Shown here piece after piece: positions 44,842-54,689 of a DNA stretch of 64,000 nucleotides. The translations under genes were made by a program, and so were the position numbers. Positions within the stretch are counted from its first letter, which is position 1; each line of letters begins with the position of its first letter. The DNA comes from JAGOBX01 sp036733285 (GTDB taxonomy: Bacteria > JAGOBX01): positions 31,464 to 95,463 of the forward strand of contig DAINAU010000001.1 in NCBI GenBank assembly GCA_036733285.1, read 5' to 3'. The notes beneath the pieces are model-generated. The model did no database searches and was not told where the DNA came from. It saw nothing but the letters and a program-made list of their open reading frames with translations.

Positions 44842-46137
44842 ATGCGGGATTTCTTTAACGGTTCATTATTGAGTTTTACAGTAAAAGATTTAATCATAGC
44901 TTTTTCCATTATCGTAATTTCTGCGGTATTATCAAAAATTTTCAGATATTTGATGATTCATAAATTCGCCAAATTAGCCGATTTCACTGAAACCGATTTT
45001 GACAATCAATTAATAGAACGTCTTGAAAAACCTTTAGGAAACTATATCGTATTATTCGGAATTACTTTTGCCAAAACTTTTATCGTATTTCCGGTATCAT
45101 ACGACTCTTTTATAGCTAATGCCATAACATCTCTCTTAATAGCGAACACTGCGTATCTTTTAATAAAAATTTGCGGATTATTCTCGCGGCTGCTTATCCC
45201 GATAGTCAATAAAACAAAAATTAAACTCGACGACGATATTTTACAATTCGTCGACAAATCAATTAAAACATTCATAATAATAATAACCTGCCTGATTGTC
45301 ATTAATAATTTTTTCATTTTTTCAGATAAAACAAACGATGTTTTGAATAAAATCGTTATTATGTTCATCACTTTAAACGTCATTTATATTTTATTCAAAT
45401 TAACCGACGTTCTGATAAAACTGATGATTCCGCTTGTGGAAAAAACTCATTCAAAACTTGACGACCAGCTTCTGCCGGTTTTAAGCAAAATTATAAAAAC
45501 TTCGATTATTATTCTCGGAGTATTAACGATTTTAAAAAATTTCGGATACGATATTTCAGCTCTGCTCGCGGGACTCGGCATCGGCGGTCTCGCTTTTGCT
45601 CTCGCGGCTAAAGATACGCTTGCGAATTTTTTTGGTTCGATAGTCGTTTTTACTGACCAGCCCTTTCAAATCGGAGACAGAATTTCTATTAATAATAACG
45701 ACGGAGAAGTGCTCGACGTAGGATTGCGCAGCACTAAATTAAAAACGGCGAAAGGAACCGAGATTACTATACCAAACAACGAAATTGCGAATTCAAGCAT
45801 TGAAAATTATTCAAGAAACTCGTCGAGAAAAATCACGCTAAAAATTGGAGTTACATACTCTACTTCTACGGAAAAAATTGACAAAGCAATAGAAATTATT
45901 AAAACAATTCTCGGCGAAAATTCTAAAATCGATCCGGGGTTTGCGGTATATTTTTCCGAATTCGGAGATTTTTCTTTAAACATTGCCGTTATTTACTGGT
46001 GTTTGGAACCCGATTTCAAATTATACTCGGAAACTCTGACGTCAATAAATCGCCTGATAAAAATTAAATTTGAAGAAAATAGAATTGATTTCGCGTTTCC
46101 AACTCAAACTCTTTATGTGGAAAAAAATAAGCTTTAA
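44842..46137 (+). CDS. mscS: MscS-family mechanosensitive channel
   Basis: 431 residues, longer than E. coli MscS by two extra N-terminal TM segments (about 5 in total). The pore helix and beta domain read GLGIGGLAFALAAKDTLANF and DQPFQIGDRI, followed by TEITIPNNEIANSSIENYSR. Opens on membrane tension. GGGAG lies upstream of the ATG. Confidence 0.92.
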   Translation: MRDFFNGSLLSFTVKDLIIAFSIIVISAVLSKIFRYLMIHKFAKLADFTETDFDNQLIERLEKPLGNYIVLFGITFAKTFIVFPVSYDSFIANAITSLLIANTAYLLIKICGLFSRLLIPIVNKTKIKLDDDILQFVDKSIKTFIIIITCLIVINNFFIFSDKTNDVLNKIVIMFITLNVIYILFKLTDVLIKLMIPLVEKTHSKLDDQLLPVLSKIIKTSIIILGVLTILKNFGYDISALLAGLGIGGLAFALAAKDTLANFFGSIVVFTDQPFQIGDRISINNNDGEVLDVGLRSTKLKTAKGTEITIPNNEIANSSIENYSRNSSRKITLKIGVTYSTSTEKIDKAIEIIKTILGENSKIDPGFAVYFSEFGDFSLNIAVIYWCLEPDFKLYSETLTSINRLIKIKFEENRIDFAFPTQTLYVEKNKL

Positions 46138-46185
46138 ATTATTTGCCTATTAATAATAAGTTGATTTTTGCAGGCTTGGTGATAT

Positions 46186-47307
46186 ATGACAGCCAAAGAT
46201 GAAAAATTTATGCGCATTGCGCTTAAAGCCGCCTCGGACTTAAAAGGATTAACCTATCCCAATCCGGCGGTCGGCGCCGTAATAGTCAAAAACGGGAAAA
46301 TTCTGTCAATCGGAGCTCACAAAAAAGCGGGATTGCCGCACGCCGAAGTCGAAGCTATAAAATCTTTAAACTTTAAAATTCCGAAAAATTCCGATATTTA
46401 TGTGACTTTAGAGCCTTGCAGCCATTTTGGTAAAACGCCGCCCTGCGCCGATTTGTTAACTAAATATAAATTTAAAAGAGCAATAATTGGAATTCTCGAC
46501 CCTAACCCGCTTGTCAATGGAAACGGAAAAAAAATATTGGAAAAATCAGGCGTCAGGGTTTTATCAGGAATACTCGAACCGGAATGTTTCAGTCTTAACG
46601 AGGATTTTTTTTATTCCATAAAAAATAAGACTCCTTTCGTTACAGTCAAATGCGCGGTTACGCTCGACGGAAAAATCGCTTCTGCGACAGGCGATTCAAA
46701 ATGGATTTCAAATGAAAAAAGCAGAGAGTTCGCTCATTATTTAAGAAAAATTAATTCTGCGGTTATGGCGGGAATCAATACAGTTAAAATAGATAACCCG
46801 TCTTTAAACGTCAGATTATATAAAAATAAATTCAAACTTAATTCCAACGTTATAATAATCGACCCGAATTTTGAAACTCCGGAAAATTGCAACATTATAA
46901 AAAATAATCCCCCCGATAATATTTATATTATTATTAACGAATCGTCTAAACATAATAAAAAAATCAAATTATTTTCGTCAAAAAATATCAATATTCTAAA
47001 ATTTCCTGTAAAATCCGATAAACGATTCGATATGAAAACGGTCTTAAAAAAATTATATGATATAGGTTTAAACTCGATTCTTGTCGAAGGCGGAGGAAAA
47101 TTAATACATTCGTTTTTTAAATCAAAACTTGTCAATAAAATTCATTTTATCTACGCTCCAAAAATTCTCGGGACGGGAATCCAATGCGTTGACGGTCAAC
47201 TTTCCAAAACTATCGAGTCAAGCGTAAGAGTCGACGGTTTATCGTTAAAAAAATTCGACGAAAACTTAATGATTACCGGTTATCCGGTTTTTAAGGAAGG
47301 CGATTAG
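46186..47307 (+). CDS. ribD: Bifunctional riboflavin deaminase/reductase
   Basis: 373 residues. N-terminal deaminase with zinc ligands in HAEVEAI (~50) and EPCSHFGKTPPCAD (~75-88); C-terminal reductase from ~146 (FVTVKCAVTLDGKIA, GGGKLIHSFF). It catalyses the second and third steps of riboflavin synthesis. No other rib gene follows; queD starts 1 bp after the stop. No FMN riboswitch was seen upstream. Confidence 0.93.
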   Translation: MTAKDEKFMRIALKAASDLKGLTYPNPAVGAVIVKNGKILSIGAHKKAGLPHAEVEAIKSLNFKIPKNSDIYVTLEPCSHFGKTPPCADLLTKYKFKRAIIGILDPNPLVNGNGKKILEKSGVRVLSGILEPECFSLNEDFFYSIKNKTPFVTVKCAVTLDGKIASATGDSKWISNEKSREFAHYLRKINSAVMAGINTVKIDNPSLNVRLYKNKFKLNSNVIIIDPNFETPENCNIIKNNPPDNIYIIINESSKHNKKIKLFSSKNINILKFPVKSDKRFDMKTVLKKLYDIGLNSILVEGGGKLIHSFFKSKLVNKIHFIYAPKILGTGIQCVDGQLSKTIESSVRVDGLSLKKFDENLMITGYPVFKEGD

Positions 47308-47308
47308 T

Positions 47309-47677
47309 ATGTATTTAATAACTAAAATTTTTAAATTCGATTCCGCTCATAATTTAACCGATTATAAAGGTTTGTGCGAAAATTTGCACGGACACACTTA
47401 TACCCTTGAAGTAACGCTTGAAGGAGAAAAAAAATCAAACGGAATGGCGATAGATTTCAACATAATAAAAAAAATAGTTCAAACTGAAATAATCGAAATC
47501 ATCGATCACAAATATATAAATAATATTCTGCCGGTTTCAACCGCCGAGAACATAGCCGAATGGATATGGAATAAATTGTCGTCGAAATTCGACGAATACG
47601 GAGTAAGACTATTTGAAATAAAAATTCACGAAGGGATTAATTCGAAAATTTCTTATAGAGGCGGAAACGTTTTTTGA
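47309..47677 (+). CDS. queD: 6-carboxy-tetrahydropterin synthase
   Basis: 122 residues. Zinc His ligands in FDSAHNL and HGHTY, and the active-site Cys in LCENLHGH. Converts 7,8-dihydroneopterin triphosphate to 6-carboxy-tetrahydropterin in queuosine synthesis. Directly between ribD and queE. Confidence 0.93.
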   Translation: MYLITKIFKFDSAHNLTDYKGLCENLHGHTYTLEVTLEGEKKSNGMAIDFNIIKKIVQTEIIEIIDHKYINNILPVSTAENIAEWIWNKLSSKFDEYGVRLFEIKIHEGINSKISYRGGNVF

Positions 47678-47679
47678 CT

Positions 47680-48429
47680 ATGAACCCGGATTTGAACAAT
47701 TCCTCATACGCTTACATTTCGGAAATTTTTTTCTCGATTCAAGGCGAAGGTTTATTCGCCGGACTTCCGCAATTATTCGCGAGATTCTGCGGTTGCAATC
47801 TTAGTTGTTCATACTGCGATACGAAAAAACGATTTTCGAATTTTTGTAAAATATCGCGTTTTGATTTTAAAAAAAATTCCGGCCGCGATAAAATTGAAAA
47901 TCCGGTTTCAATTAATGCTCTGCTAAAAATAATCGACGATTTCAACCTCGCGAAATATCATTCGATTTCTTTAACCGGAAACGAACCGCTTATGTCCGCG
48001 GAGTTCCTGAAAAATTTTCTTCCAAAACTTAAATCAAAAAAAATTTTTCTTGAAACTAACGGAACTCTGCCAGGTCAACTCGAAAAGATAATAGAATACA
48101 TCGATATAATATCTATGGATTTTAAACCGAATTCCGTAACCAAAAATAATATTGATTATTCCGTTTATAAAGAATTTATAAAAATTTCCAAAACCATATT
48201 TTTATACGTTAAAATTGTAATTGACAATAATTTTTCAGAATACGATTATAACGAATTTCTAAAATTAAATATTAAAAAAAATATTCCTATAATCTTACAG
48301 CCGGTTTGGCATGACGGTTTAAAAGATATTGAACTATCAATTTTGCTGAAATTACAATCGCGACTGCTCGACCGTTTTTCCGACGTTAGAATAATTCCGC
48401 AAATTCATAAATTTCTAAAACTCAAATAA
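47680..48429 (+). CDS. queE: 7-carboxy-7-deazaguanine synthase (radical SAM)
   Basis: 249 residues from the ATG at 47680. FSIQGEGLFAGLPQLFARFCG followed by the cluster motif C-N-L-S-C-S-Y-C, and SLTGNEPL equivalent to the glycine-rich SAM site. Forms the 7-deazaguanine core of queuosine. QueC and QueF are not in the window. Confidence 0.92.
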   Translation: MNPDLNNSSYAYISEIFFSIQGEGLFAGLPQLFARFCGCNLSCSYCDTKKRFSNFCKISRFDFKKNSGRDKIENPVSINALLKIIDDFNLAKYHSISLTGNEPLMSAEFLKNFLPKLKSKKIFLETNGTLPGQLEKIIEYIDIISMDFKPNSVTKNNIDYSVYKEFIKISKTIFLYVKIVIDNNFSEYDYNEFLKLNIKKNIPIILQPVWHDGLKDIELSILLKLQSRLLDRFSDVRIIPQIHKFLKLK

Positions 48430-48477
48430 AATTTTTCTTGATTTTTTTTATAAGTTTAATTTGTTATACGATAATTA

Positions 48478-48948
48478 ATGTTTGAAAAATTTTTGAATCT
48501 TCAAAAATTTTTTATTTGTTTTTCATCATTTGTTTTGCTTATAATAATTGATAATACGCTTACGAAAAAAAATTACGTATTTTCGGAAAACTTAAATATT
48601 TCAATTTTTTTAGCTTTAAATAACGCAAGAAATTCGCCTGAAATTCTTGCGCTTCAAAATAGCAAAGGTAATCTTGAAAATATTATCGCCGGAATTGAAT
48701 CTGATTTTGGATTAAAAAAAGTATTAGACGTAGAACCGTTTTACATTCAAGGAAATAAAATGAATATATACGGAAAATACGACGATGCTTATTTTTGCAG
48801 GGAAGATTTGCGGCGGTCCGGATTTTATAGCCGAATGTATCTTGAAAAAAATTATTTGAATAATTTTTCAATTGCCGCAGGTTCGGGTTTTAAAAAATCC
48901 GCAGTTTCTCCAATTTATAATTCCGCCCTCAAGATATCTAATATTTGA
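48478..48948 (+). CDS. Hypothetical protein with N-terminal membrane anchor
   Basis: 156 residues, no family recognised. A hydrophobic stretch at ~10-28 is followed by a soluble region. There is no clear ribosome site before the ATG. The last 81 bp overlap the 3' end of the convergent rhodanese gene, so part of the C-terminus is antisense to a real domain. Uncertain whether it is expressed. Confidence 0.4.
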   Translation: MFEKFLNLQKFFICFSSFVLLIIIDNTLTKKNYVFSENLNISIFLALNNARNSPEILALQNSKGNLENIIAGIESDFGLKKVLDVEPFYIQGNKMNIYGKYDDAYFCREDLRRSGFYSRMYLEKNYLNNFSIAAGSGFKKSAVSPIYNSALKISNI

Positions 48949-49674
48949 AACGTCAAATCCTTTAACCAACAGATATTTAACCGCTAAAACAGCGTTTTTT
49001 GAATTCAGATAATATAAGACTATTTCCTTATCGCGGGGCAATTCATTGTATCTAAAATAGAATTCATTTATCGGCATAGAAATGCAATTAGGAATAGTTC
49101 CTATTTCTGTGTCGTCTATTAAGTTCACTAAAAAAACTTTATCTAAAATTTTATTTAAATCTCCCGGTTTAATGGAATTAATTGCCGGTTCTTTTTCTAA
49201 TTTCCCAATAATCCCTTTTTCTATTCTGCAATTATTTTTTTTCCAGCCCGCAAAACCTTCAGAATAAATCGAAACGTCGAAATAACCCGCGTCGAGAGCT
49301 ATTTGGGAAACCATTTCAGCATCCGGACAATATTGAGTTGAACAATAAAAAATCAGCCGTTTTTTTTTATCATTAACTTTATCTTCAAGTATTTTCTTCG
49401 AGTTTTTACAGGGAATACAAAGGGAATAAGGCAGCCGTTCATTTTCGTATTCAAGATAATTTCTAACGTCAATAATATTGATTTTTTCTTTTAATTTAGG
49501 CGTTTTATCAATTGCATTTATTATTTTAAGCATTTCCCTCGATTTTATTCGTTTGATTTTTATTTCATTGGTTTTTCCAAATAATTCGCGGGAATACGCG
49601 AGCATTAAAAAATAAATAAAAACAAATACAAATACAAATGATACCTTTTTAAATACTGAAAAATAATATTTCAT
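48868..49674 (-). CDS. Membrane-anchored tandem rhodanese protein
   Basis: 268 residues. TM or signal segment (~10-28), rhodanese domain 1 (~45-150) with INIIDVRNYLEYE and an active-site loop FYCSTQYCPDA, and rhodanese domain 2 (~165-260) in which the Cys loop is replaced by YYLNSKNAVLA. Domain 1 probably transfers sulfane sulphur; domain 2 looks inactive. Immediately downstream of nfo (3 bp). Confidence 0.82.
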   Translation of the reverse strand: MKYYFSVFKKVSFVFVFVFIYFLMLAYSRELFGKTNEIKIKRIKSREMLKIINAIDKTPKLKEKINIIDVRNYLEYENERLPYSLCIPCKNSKKILEDKVNDKKKRLIFYCSTQYCPDAEMVSQIALDAGYFDVSIYSEGFAGWKKNNCRIEKGIIGKLEKEPAINSIKPGDLNKILDKVFLVNLIDDTEIGTIPNCISMPINEFYFRYNELPRDKEIVLYYLNSKNAVLAVKYLLVKGFDVSNIRYLEGGIINWRNCGFFKTRTCGN

Positions 49675-49677
49675 CTT

Positions 49678-50517
49678 CTACTCGTCATTTATTTTTTTTA
49701 ATAAAGCAATTGCATTCAAATGATTCGGATCTTCTTCTTCGGGAGTTTCAACTATGCCCGGGAGCCCTGAAAAATATTTACATTTAATTATATTCGTCAA
49801 ACCTTTTATGCCGATTTTACCCCTGTCTATATAAAAATGCCTATCCACATTACTGCCAAGATTTACAGTAGTATCGTTAAGATGAAACGCTTTCACAAAA
49901 CTTATATCGAAATTTGATTTTAATTCTTTCAGCATTTTATCAAGATTAGTTTTGTTGGAAAAATCATAACCCGCTCCAAACAAATGCGCAGTATCAAGAC
50001 ATATTCCGCATCTTTTTTTATTTTTAATCCTGTCAAGCATAGCGCCAAGTTGAAAAAAAGTGAACCCGAGTTCGCTTCCCTGACCAGCCGTGTTTTCAAT
50101 TAAAACCGGAATCCGTTTAGTGTTTGATATGAGAATATTAACGGCGTCAGCTACTCTTTTAATAGCTTTATCAGTATCAGAACCCATTGATTTACCGGGA
50201 TGAATTATATAAAAATCAGCGCCGATTGATTCCGCGGCGTCGATATTTTTTTTTAAATGCGCAATGGATTTTCTGTAAACAATTTTTTCAGGCGAAGCCG
50301 TATTCGGAAGATACGGCATATGAACCGCTACGCCGCATATAGCCGAAGTTTTTTTTTTCTCTATAAAAAGTTCCGCTTCTTCTTCAGAAATTTTAGCGTC
50401 AGCCCAAGCGCGCGGATTGCTTATAAAAATTTGAACATATTCAGCTCCGGCTTTTTCAGCTAAATTAATAGAATTTGAAATTCCGCCGGAAATAGAAAAA
50501 TGAGCTCCGATTTTCAT
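49678..50517 (-). CDS. nfo: Endonuclease IV
   Basis: 279 residues. AP-endonuclease of base-excision repair. MKIGAHFSISGGI, FIIHPGKS-type HPG motif, IENTAGQGSELG, ICLDTAHLFGAGYD and HLNDT zinc-ligand segments are present. Starts 1 bp after the valS stop. Confidence 0.95.
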   Translation of the reverse strand: MKIGAHFSISGGISNSINLAEKAGAEYVQIFISNPRAWADAKISEEEAELFIEKKKTSAICGVAVHMPYLPNTASPEKIVYRKSIAHLKKNIDAAESIGADFYIIHPGKSMGSDTDKAIKRVADAVNILISNTKRIPVLIENTAGQGSELGFTFFQLGAMLDRIKNKKRCGICLDTAHLFGAGYDFSNKTNLDKMLKELKSNFDISFVKAFHLNDTTVNLGSNVDRHFYIDRGKIGIKGLTNIIKCKYFSGLPGIVETPEEEDPNHLNAIALLKKINDE

Positions 50518-50518
50518 T

Positions 50519-53191
50519 TCACTTTTTAAGTTTATCCAAAGTTTCCGTAAATTCTTTTATAACTTTTTCAAACTCTTCTTTTTTTCTTGTTTCTTTTTCA
50601 ATAACCTGTTTCGGCGCTTTGGAAACAAAATCCTGATTATCAAGTTTTTTCAATGTTTTTTCAAGTTCAATCTTATTTTTTTCAATAAGTTTAGAAATAC
50701 GCTCGATTTCCGATTTAACGTCAATATTGGATTTTACTTCAACATAAATCATAATATAAGGAAGAACCACCGAGCCATAATTATCCGCATTATCAATATT
50801 AATTTTATTTGACGAATCGAATATCTCAAGCTTTCCGGTTTTGGCAAGCAAAGAAATATAATTTTCATAATTCTCCAATAGCTTTTTGATTTCAGCATTA
50901 TCAGTAAAAAATTTAACGTCGACTTTCTGCGACGGAGGAATATTGTTTTGACTGCATATATTTCTTACATTAGTAACAATCTCAATAATATAATCCATAT
51001 TTTCGCAACTTTGATCATTAATGATTTCATCGTCGCTTATTGGCCAATCGGAAATCATAATATGATTTGCGGTTCTGTATTTTTCAGGAAGCTTCTGCCA
51101 AATTTCTTCGGTTATGAAAGGTATTATAGGATGTAATAATTTCAATACGCCGTTCAAAACATCAAAAAGCAAAGTGATTTTGAGGTTTTTAGTTTCTTGA
51201 GTTCCTTTAAACAAATCAGGTTTGACAATTTCAATATACCAGTCGCAGAATTTTTTCCAGATAAAATCATAAAGACAAGCGGCCGCGTCGTTAAATCTAT
51301 ACTTGTCAAAATTATCAGTAACATTTTTTATAGTCAAATTCAATTCTTTAAGAATCCATTTGTCCGCAAGCTGCAATTCACTGTAATCAAATTTTTCTAA
51401 AATTTTTGTTTCGCCGGAATAATTCATAAAAATAAACCGCGTTGCATTCCATATTTTATTCAAAAAATGCTTATATCCTTCAAGTCGGTTATATGAAAGT
51501 TTAATATCTCTGCCTTGAATCGCAAGAGCCGCAAGCGTGAATCTCATTGCGTCGCAACCGTAATTTTCGATAAGTTCGAGCGGATCAATCGCATTGCCGC
51601 TTGATTTGCTCATTTTTTCGCCCGTTTCAGTTCTAATTAATGCGTGTATATAAACATCTTTAAAAGGAACGTCTCCCATAAAATGTTCTCCCATAATTAT
51701 CATACGGGCAACCCAAAAAAATATTATATCAAACGCTGTGGATAAAACGGTTGTCGGATAAAACATTTTTAATTCTTCGGTTTTATCAGGCCAGCCGAGC
51801 GTCGAAAACGGCCATAACGCGGAAGAAAACCAAGTATCAAGAACGTCGTCGTCCTGACGCAAATTAACCGAACCGCACTTGGGACATTTTTCCGGAGTCG
51901 TTTTAGACGCTATAATATTCTCGCAATCAAGACAATACCATACCGGAATTCTGTGTCCCCACCAAATCTGGCGCGATATGCACCAGTCTCTGACTTTATC
52001 CATCCAGTCAAAATAAGTGGTTTCCCAATTTTTAGGATGAAACTTAACTCTGCCCTGTTTAACGGCTTCAACCGCTGGTTCTACGAGAGGTTTCATCTTT
52101 ACAAACCATTGTTTTGAAATATACGGTTCTATTACAGTCTTGCATCTGTAACAATGACCCACCTGATGTTTATGAGGTTCTATTTTTATTAAATAACCTT
52201 CATTTTTTAAATCTTCGACAATCCGTTTTCTTGCGGCGAATCTATCCAACCCCTTGTATTTTCCAGCATTTTCGTTCATTTTAGCGTCGTCTGTAAGAAT
52301 ATTAATTTCTTCAAGATTATGTTTTTTACCAATCAGAAAATCGTTAGGGTCGTGAGCCGGAGTAATTTTTAAGGAACCGGTACCGAACTCGGGATCAACG
52401 TAATTATCGGCTATAACTTTTAATTCCCGATTCATAAGCGGTAAAACAACCGTTTTCCCAATATAACTTAAATATCTTTCATCGGAAGGATGAACAGCGA
52501 CCGCAGTATCGCCAAGCATTGTTTCAGGTCTTGTTGTGGCTATCGTAAGGTATTGATCGCTGTCTTTCAAAAAATATTTTATATAATAAAAAGCTCCGTC
52601 AAGTTCTTTATGTTCGACTTCGTCGTCGGCAAGCGCGGTAATGCACCGCGGACACCAATTCACAATATAATTCCCGCGATAAATTAATTTTTCATCGTAT
52701 AATCTGATAAATACTTCTTTAACCGCGTCGGATAAACCATCGTCCATTGTGAAACGAAGCCGCGACCAATCGCACGACGCTCCAAGTTTTTTCAACTGCT
52801 GAATAATACGACTGCCGTATTCGTTTTTCCATTCCCATACTTTTTCAATAAATTTTTCTCTGCCTAAATCATGTCTGCTCAATTTCTGTTTCAACAGCGT
52901 TTTCTCAACAACGTTCTGAGTAGCGATTCCTGCGTGATCAGTGCCGGGCAGCCACAACGCGTCATATCCCTGCATACGCTTGAACCTCGTTAAAATATCC
53001 TGTATTGTATTATTAAAAGCATGGCCGATATGCAGTTGCCCCGTAACATTCGGCGGCGGAATAACTATGCAAAAATGTTTTTTATCGGGATTATTTTCAG
53101 CTTTGAAATAATCGTTTTTTTCCCATATTTCATACCATTTATTCTCAATGGATTTGGGTTCGTAACTTTTTCCATGCTCTAATTCAGTCAT
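50519..53191 (-). CDS. valS: Valine-tRNA ligase
   Basis: 890 residues from the ATG at 53191; GGAGAG lies upstream, and a TTG extension to 53212 is less likely. Class I signatures: PPPNVTGQLHIGHA (HIGH) and KMSKSSGNAIDP (KMSKS). Editing domain has TTRPETMLGDTAVAV. C-terminal coiled-coil of ValRS is present (~825-890). No T-box was found upstream. Confidence 0.97.
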   Translation of the reverse strand: MTELEHGKSYEPKSIENKWYEIWEKNDYFKAENNPDKKHFCIVIPPPNVTGQLHIGHAFNNTIQDILTRFKRMQGYDALWLPGTDHAGIATQNVVEKTLLKQKLSRHDLGREKFIEKVWEWKNEYGSRIIQQLKKLGASCDWSRLRFTMDDGLSDAVKEVFIRLYDEKLIYRGNYIVNWCPRCITALADDEVEHKELDGAFYYIKYFLKDSDQYLTIATTRPETMLGDTAVAVHPSDERYLSYIGKTVVLPLMNRELKVIADNYVDPEFGTGSLKITPAHDPNDFLIGKKHNLEEINILTDDAKMNENAGKYKGLDRFAARKRIVEDLKNEGYLIKIEPHKHQVGHCYRCKTVIEPYISKQWFVKMKPLVEPAVEAVKQGRVKFHPKNWETTYFDWMDKVRDWCISRQIWWGHRIPVWYCLDCENIIASKTTPEKCPKCGSVNLRQDDDVLDTWFSSALWPFSTLGWPDKTEELKMFYPTTVLSTAFDIIFFWVARMIIMGEHFMGDVPFKDVYIHALIRTETGEKMSKSSGNAIDPLELIENYGCDAMRFTLAALAIQGRDIKLSYNRLEGYKHFLNKIWNATRFIFMNYSGETKILEKFDYSELQLADKWILKELNLTIKNVTDNFDKYRFNDAAACLYDFIWKKFCDWYIEIVKPDLFKGTQETKNLKITLLFDVLNGVLKLLHPIIPFITEEIWQKLPEKYRTANHIMISDWPISDDEIINDQSCENMDYIIEIVTNVRNICSQNNIPPSQKVDVKFFTDNAEIKKLLENYENYISLLAKTGKLEIFDSSNKINIDNADNYGSVVLPYIMIYVEVKSNIDVKSEIERISKLIEKNKIELEKTLKKLDNQDFVSKAPKQVIEKETRKKEEFEKVIKEFTETLDKLKK

Positions 53192-53354
53192 TTTAAATTC
53201 AACACTCTCCAAATTAAAATTATTACAAAAGCATTTTTTATTGACGCTTATTTCAATTTATCAATAGATTTGCATTTATAAATCGCAATTCTAATAAGTT
53301 GTTTCAAATTTTGCAAGCAAAATCTTAAGCCGGCTAAACAAAAAAAGCTATTCT

Positions 53355-53380
53355 TCTAATCAAAAATATTTTTGATTAGA
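53355..53380. repeat. Perfect 26-bp palindrome related to the 27.5-kb hairpin
   Basis: TCTAATCAAAAAT and ATTTTTGATTAGA abut with no loop. Its left arm is close to the left arm at 27541; AGCTA/TAGCT outside may extend the stem. Confidence 0.6.
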
Positions 53381-53573
53381 CGTAGCTAAACTGATTTTGA
53401 AATATCTCTTATCGAGTCAACATTTAAGTTCGGGTAGTTTTATTAAACAAACCGAAAATGTTTGAATTTTATGATTATGGAAAGCGGCTCATTTGCCGGT
53501 TATTAAAGAATTGATTATAACATGGGTTTAACCCTAAAAAACGTTATTGGATTAAACTTTTTATTATTTATTG

Positions 53574-53601
53574 TTGACTTTTCTATTATTTATTTTATAA
53601 A
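53574..53601 (+). promoter_or_regulatory. Promoter TTGACT-N16-TATAAA
   Basis: -35 at 53574-53579 and -10 at 53596-53601, about 70 bp upstream of the binding-lipoprotein ATG. Confidence 0.55.
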
Positions 53602-53670
53602 AATAATTTAAAGTTGATTTTGAAATATAAAATCAAGAATATTTTATTGAAAAAGGAAGCGTTCGCATTT

Positions 53671-54642
53671 ATGAAAAAAAGCCTTGTTATTATTAACGTA
53701 TTTTTAATGTTATTTTTTACAAATTGCTCGAAGAATAATTTGGGAGAACCTATAACCGGAAAAAAATGGAATATTGATTTAATAAAATATCTTGATAATT
53801 CTTATACTCAAACCTTCGAATCCAACCTTTATGAAGCGTTTAGAGAAAACGGTTTTAAAGAAGGAAGAGATTATGAAATAAGAAGCAGGTCCGCTCAATC
53901 GGACATTTCAAATTTAACGCTTCTTGTTAACGCCGCGGTTACCGATAAGGTTGATTTATTAATAACGTTTCAGGCGCAAAGTTTATACGCCGCAATAAAC
54001 AGGGCTCCGAACATCCCCAAAATATTCACGCTTCTACAGAATCCGTTTATTATGGGAGCGGGACAATCCGACAGCAATCATATCCCAAATTTAACCGGTT
54101 TTTATATTATTCCGCCGGTCGACTTGCTCCTTGACGCGGCGCTGAAATGCGAGCCTAAAATAAAAAAAGCCGGAACTCTTTTTATGATTGGAGACGATGA
54201 TTCAGTTTTACGAAAAGAGGAATTGATTAAAGCCGCCGCATCGAGAAATATCGAGATTGCAGCCGAAGGATATTCGTCGCAGCTTGAAATATCAAACGCC
54301 GCCGCTTCTCTTATAGCAAAAGACGTTGACAGTATGATTCATTTAATGGACCCTTCTCAGGACGTAACGTTTCCCGCGATGTTCGATATAGCCAAACGCC
54401 AGAAAAAGCCTGTGCTTTCAGTCGTTCATAATATGCAGAAAATAGGCGCCAGCATCGTTTATTCCACTGATAGAAATGAAATGGGAAAAAAATTCGCCGA
54501 AATGGTAATTAGAATTATGAAAGGCGAAAACCCGTCTAATATGCCGTTTGAAAACGATATTGCGCTTCCCAAAAAAATAGGAGTCAATGTTACCGCGGCT
54601 AAAGACGCGAATTATTTTATTCCCGATTCGCTTTATAAATAA
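53671..54642 (+). CDS. ABC-type substrate-binding lipoprotein (PF04392 family), paralogue
   Basis: 323 residues from the ATG at 53671. Signal peptide with lipobox FTNC. The body matches PF04392 and the paralogue at 26546: YEAFRENGFKEGRDYEI, VDLLITFQAQSLYAA, IPKIFTLLQNPF, NLTGFY. No permease or ATPase adjoins it. Transcribed with, and 47 bp before, a radical SAM gene. Confidence 0.83.
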   Translation: MKKSLVIINVFLMLFFTNCSKNNLGEPITGKKWNIDLIKYLDNSYTQTFESNLYEAFRENGFKEGRDYEIRSRSAQSDISNLTLLVNAAVTDKVDLLITFQAQSLYAAINRAPNIPKIFTLLQNPFIMGAGQSDSNHIPNLTGFYIIPPVDLLLDAALKCEPKIKKAGTLFMIGDDDSVLRKEELIKAAASRNIEIAAEGYSSQLEISNAAASLIAKDVDSMIHLMDPSQDVTFPAMFDIAKRQKKPVLSVVHNMQKIGASIVYSTDRNEMGKKFAEMVIRIMKGENPSNMPFENDIALPKKIGVNVTAAKDANYFIPDSLYK

Positions 54643-54689
54643 TTTTTTTATTCCGGCGATAACAGTATTATTATTATTCGCCGAAAAAA

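Larger units (their letters stand above)
53192..53670. other. Intergenic region with palindromes and a promoter
   Basis: 479 bp between divergent valS and the binding-lipoprotein gene. It contains ATTTTGC-AA-GCAAAAT (53308-53323), a perfect 26-bp palindrome (53355-53380) and a promoter (53574-53601). No gene is supported. A TTG-started extension of the next gene runs back to 53614 but has no ribosome site. Confidence 0.6.

Noticed and set aside
46138..46185. FMN riboswitch before ribD
   Set aside because: Only 48 bp between genes, too short, and no conserved RFN sequence.
53192..53670. T-box leader upstream of valS
   Set aside because: No TGGnACCGCG-type sequence or specifier stem was found on the valS strand.
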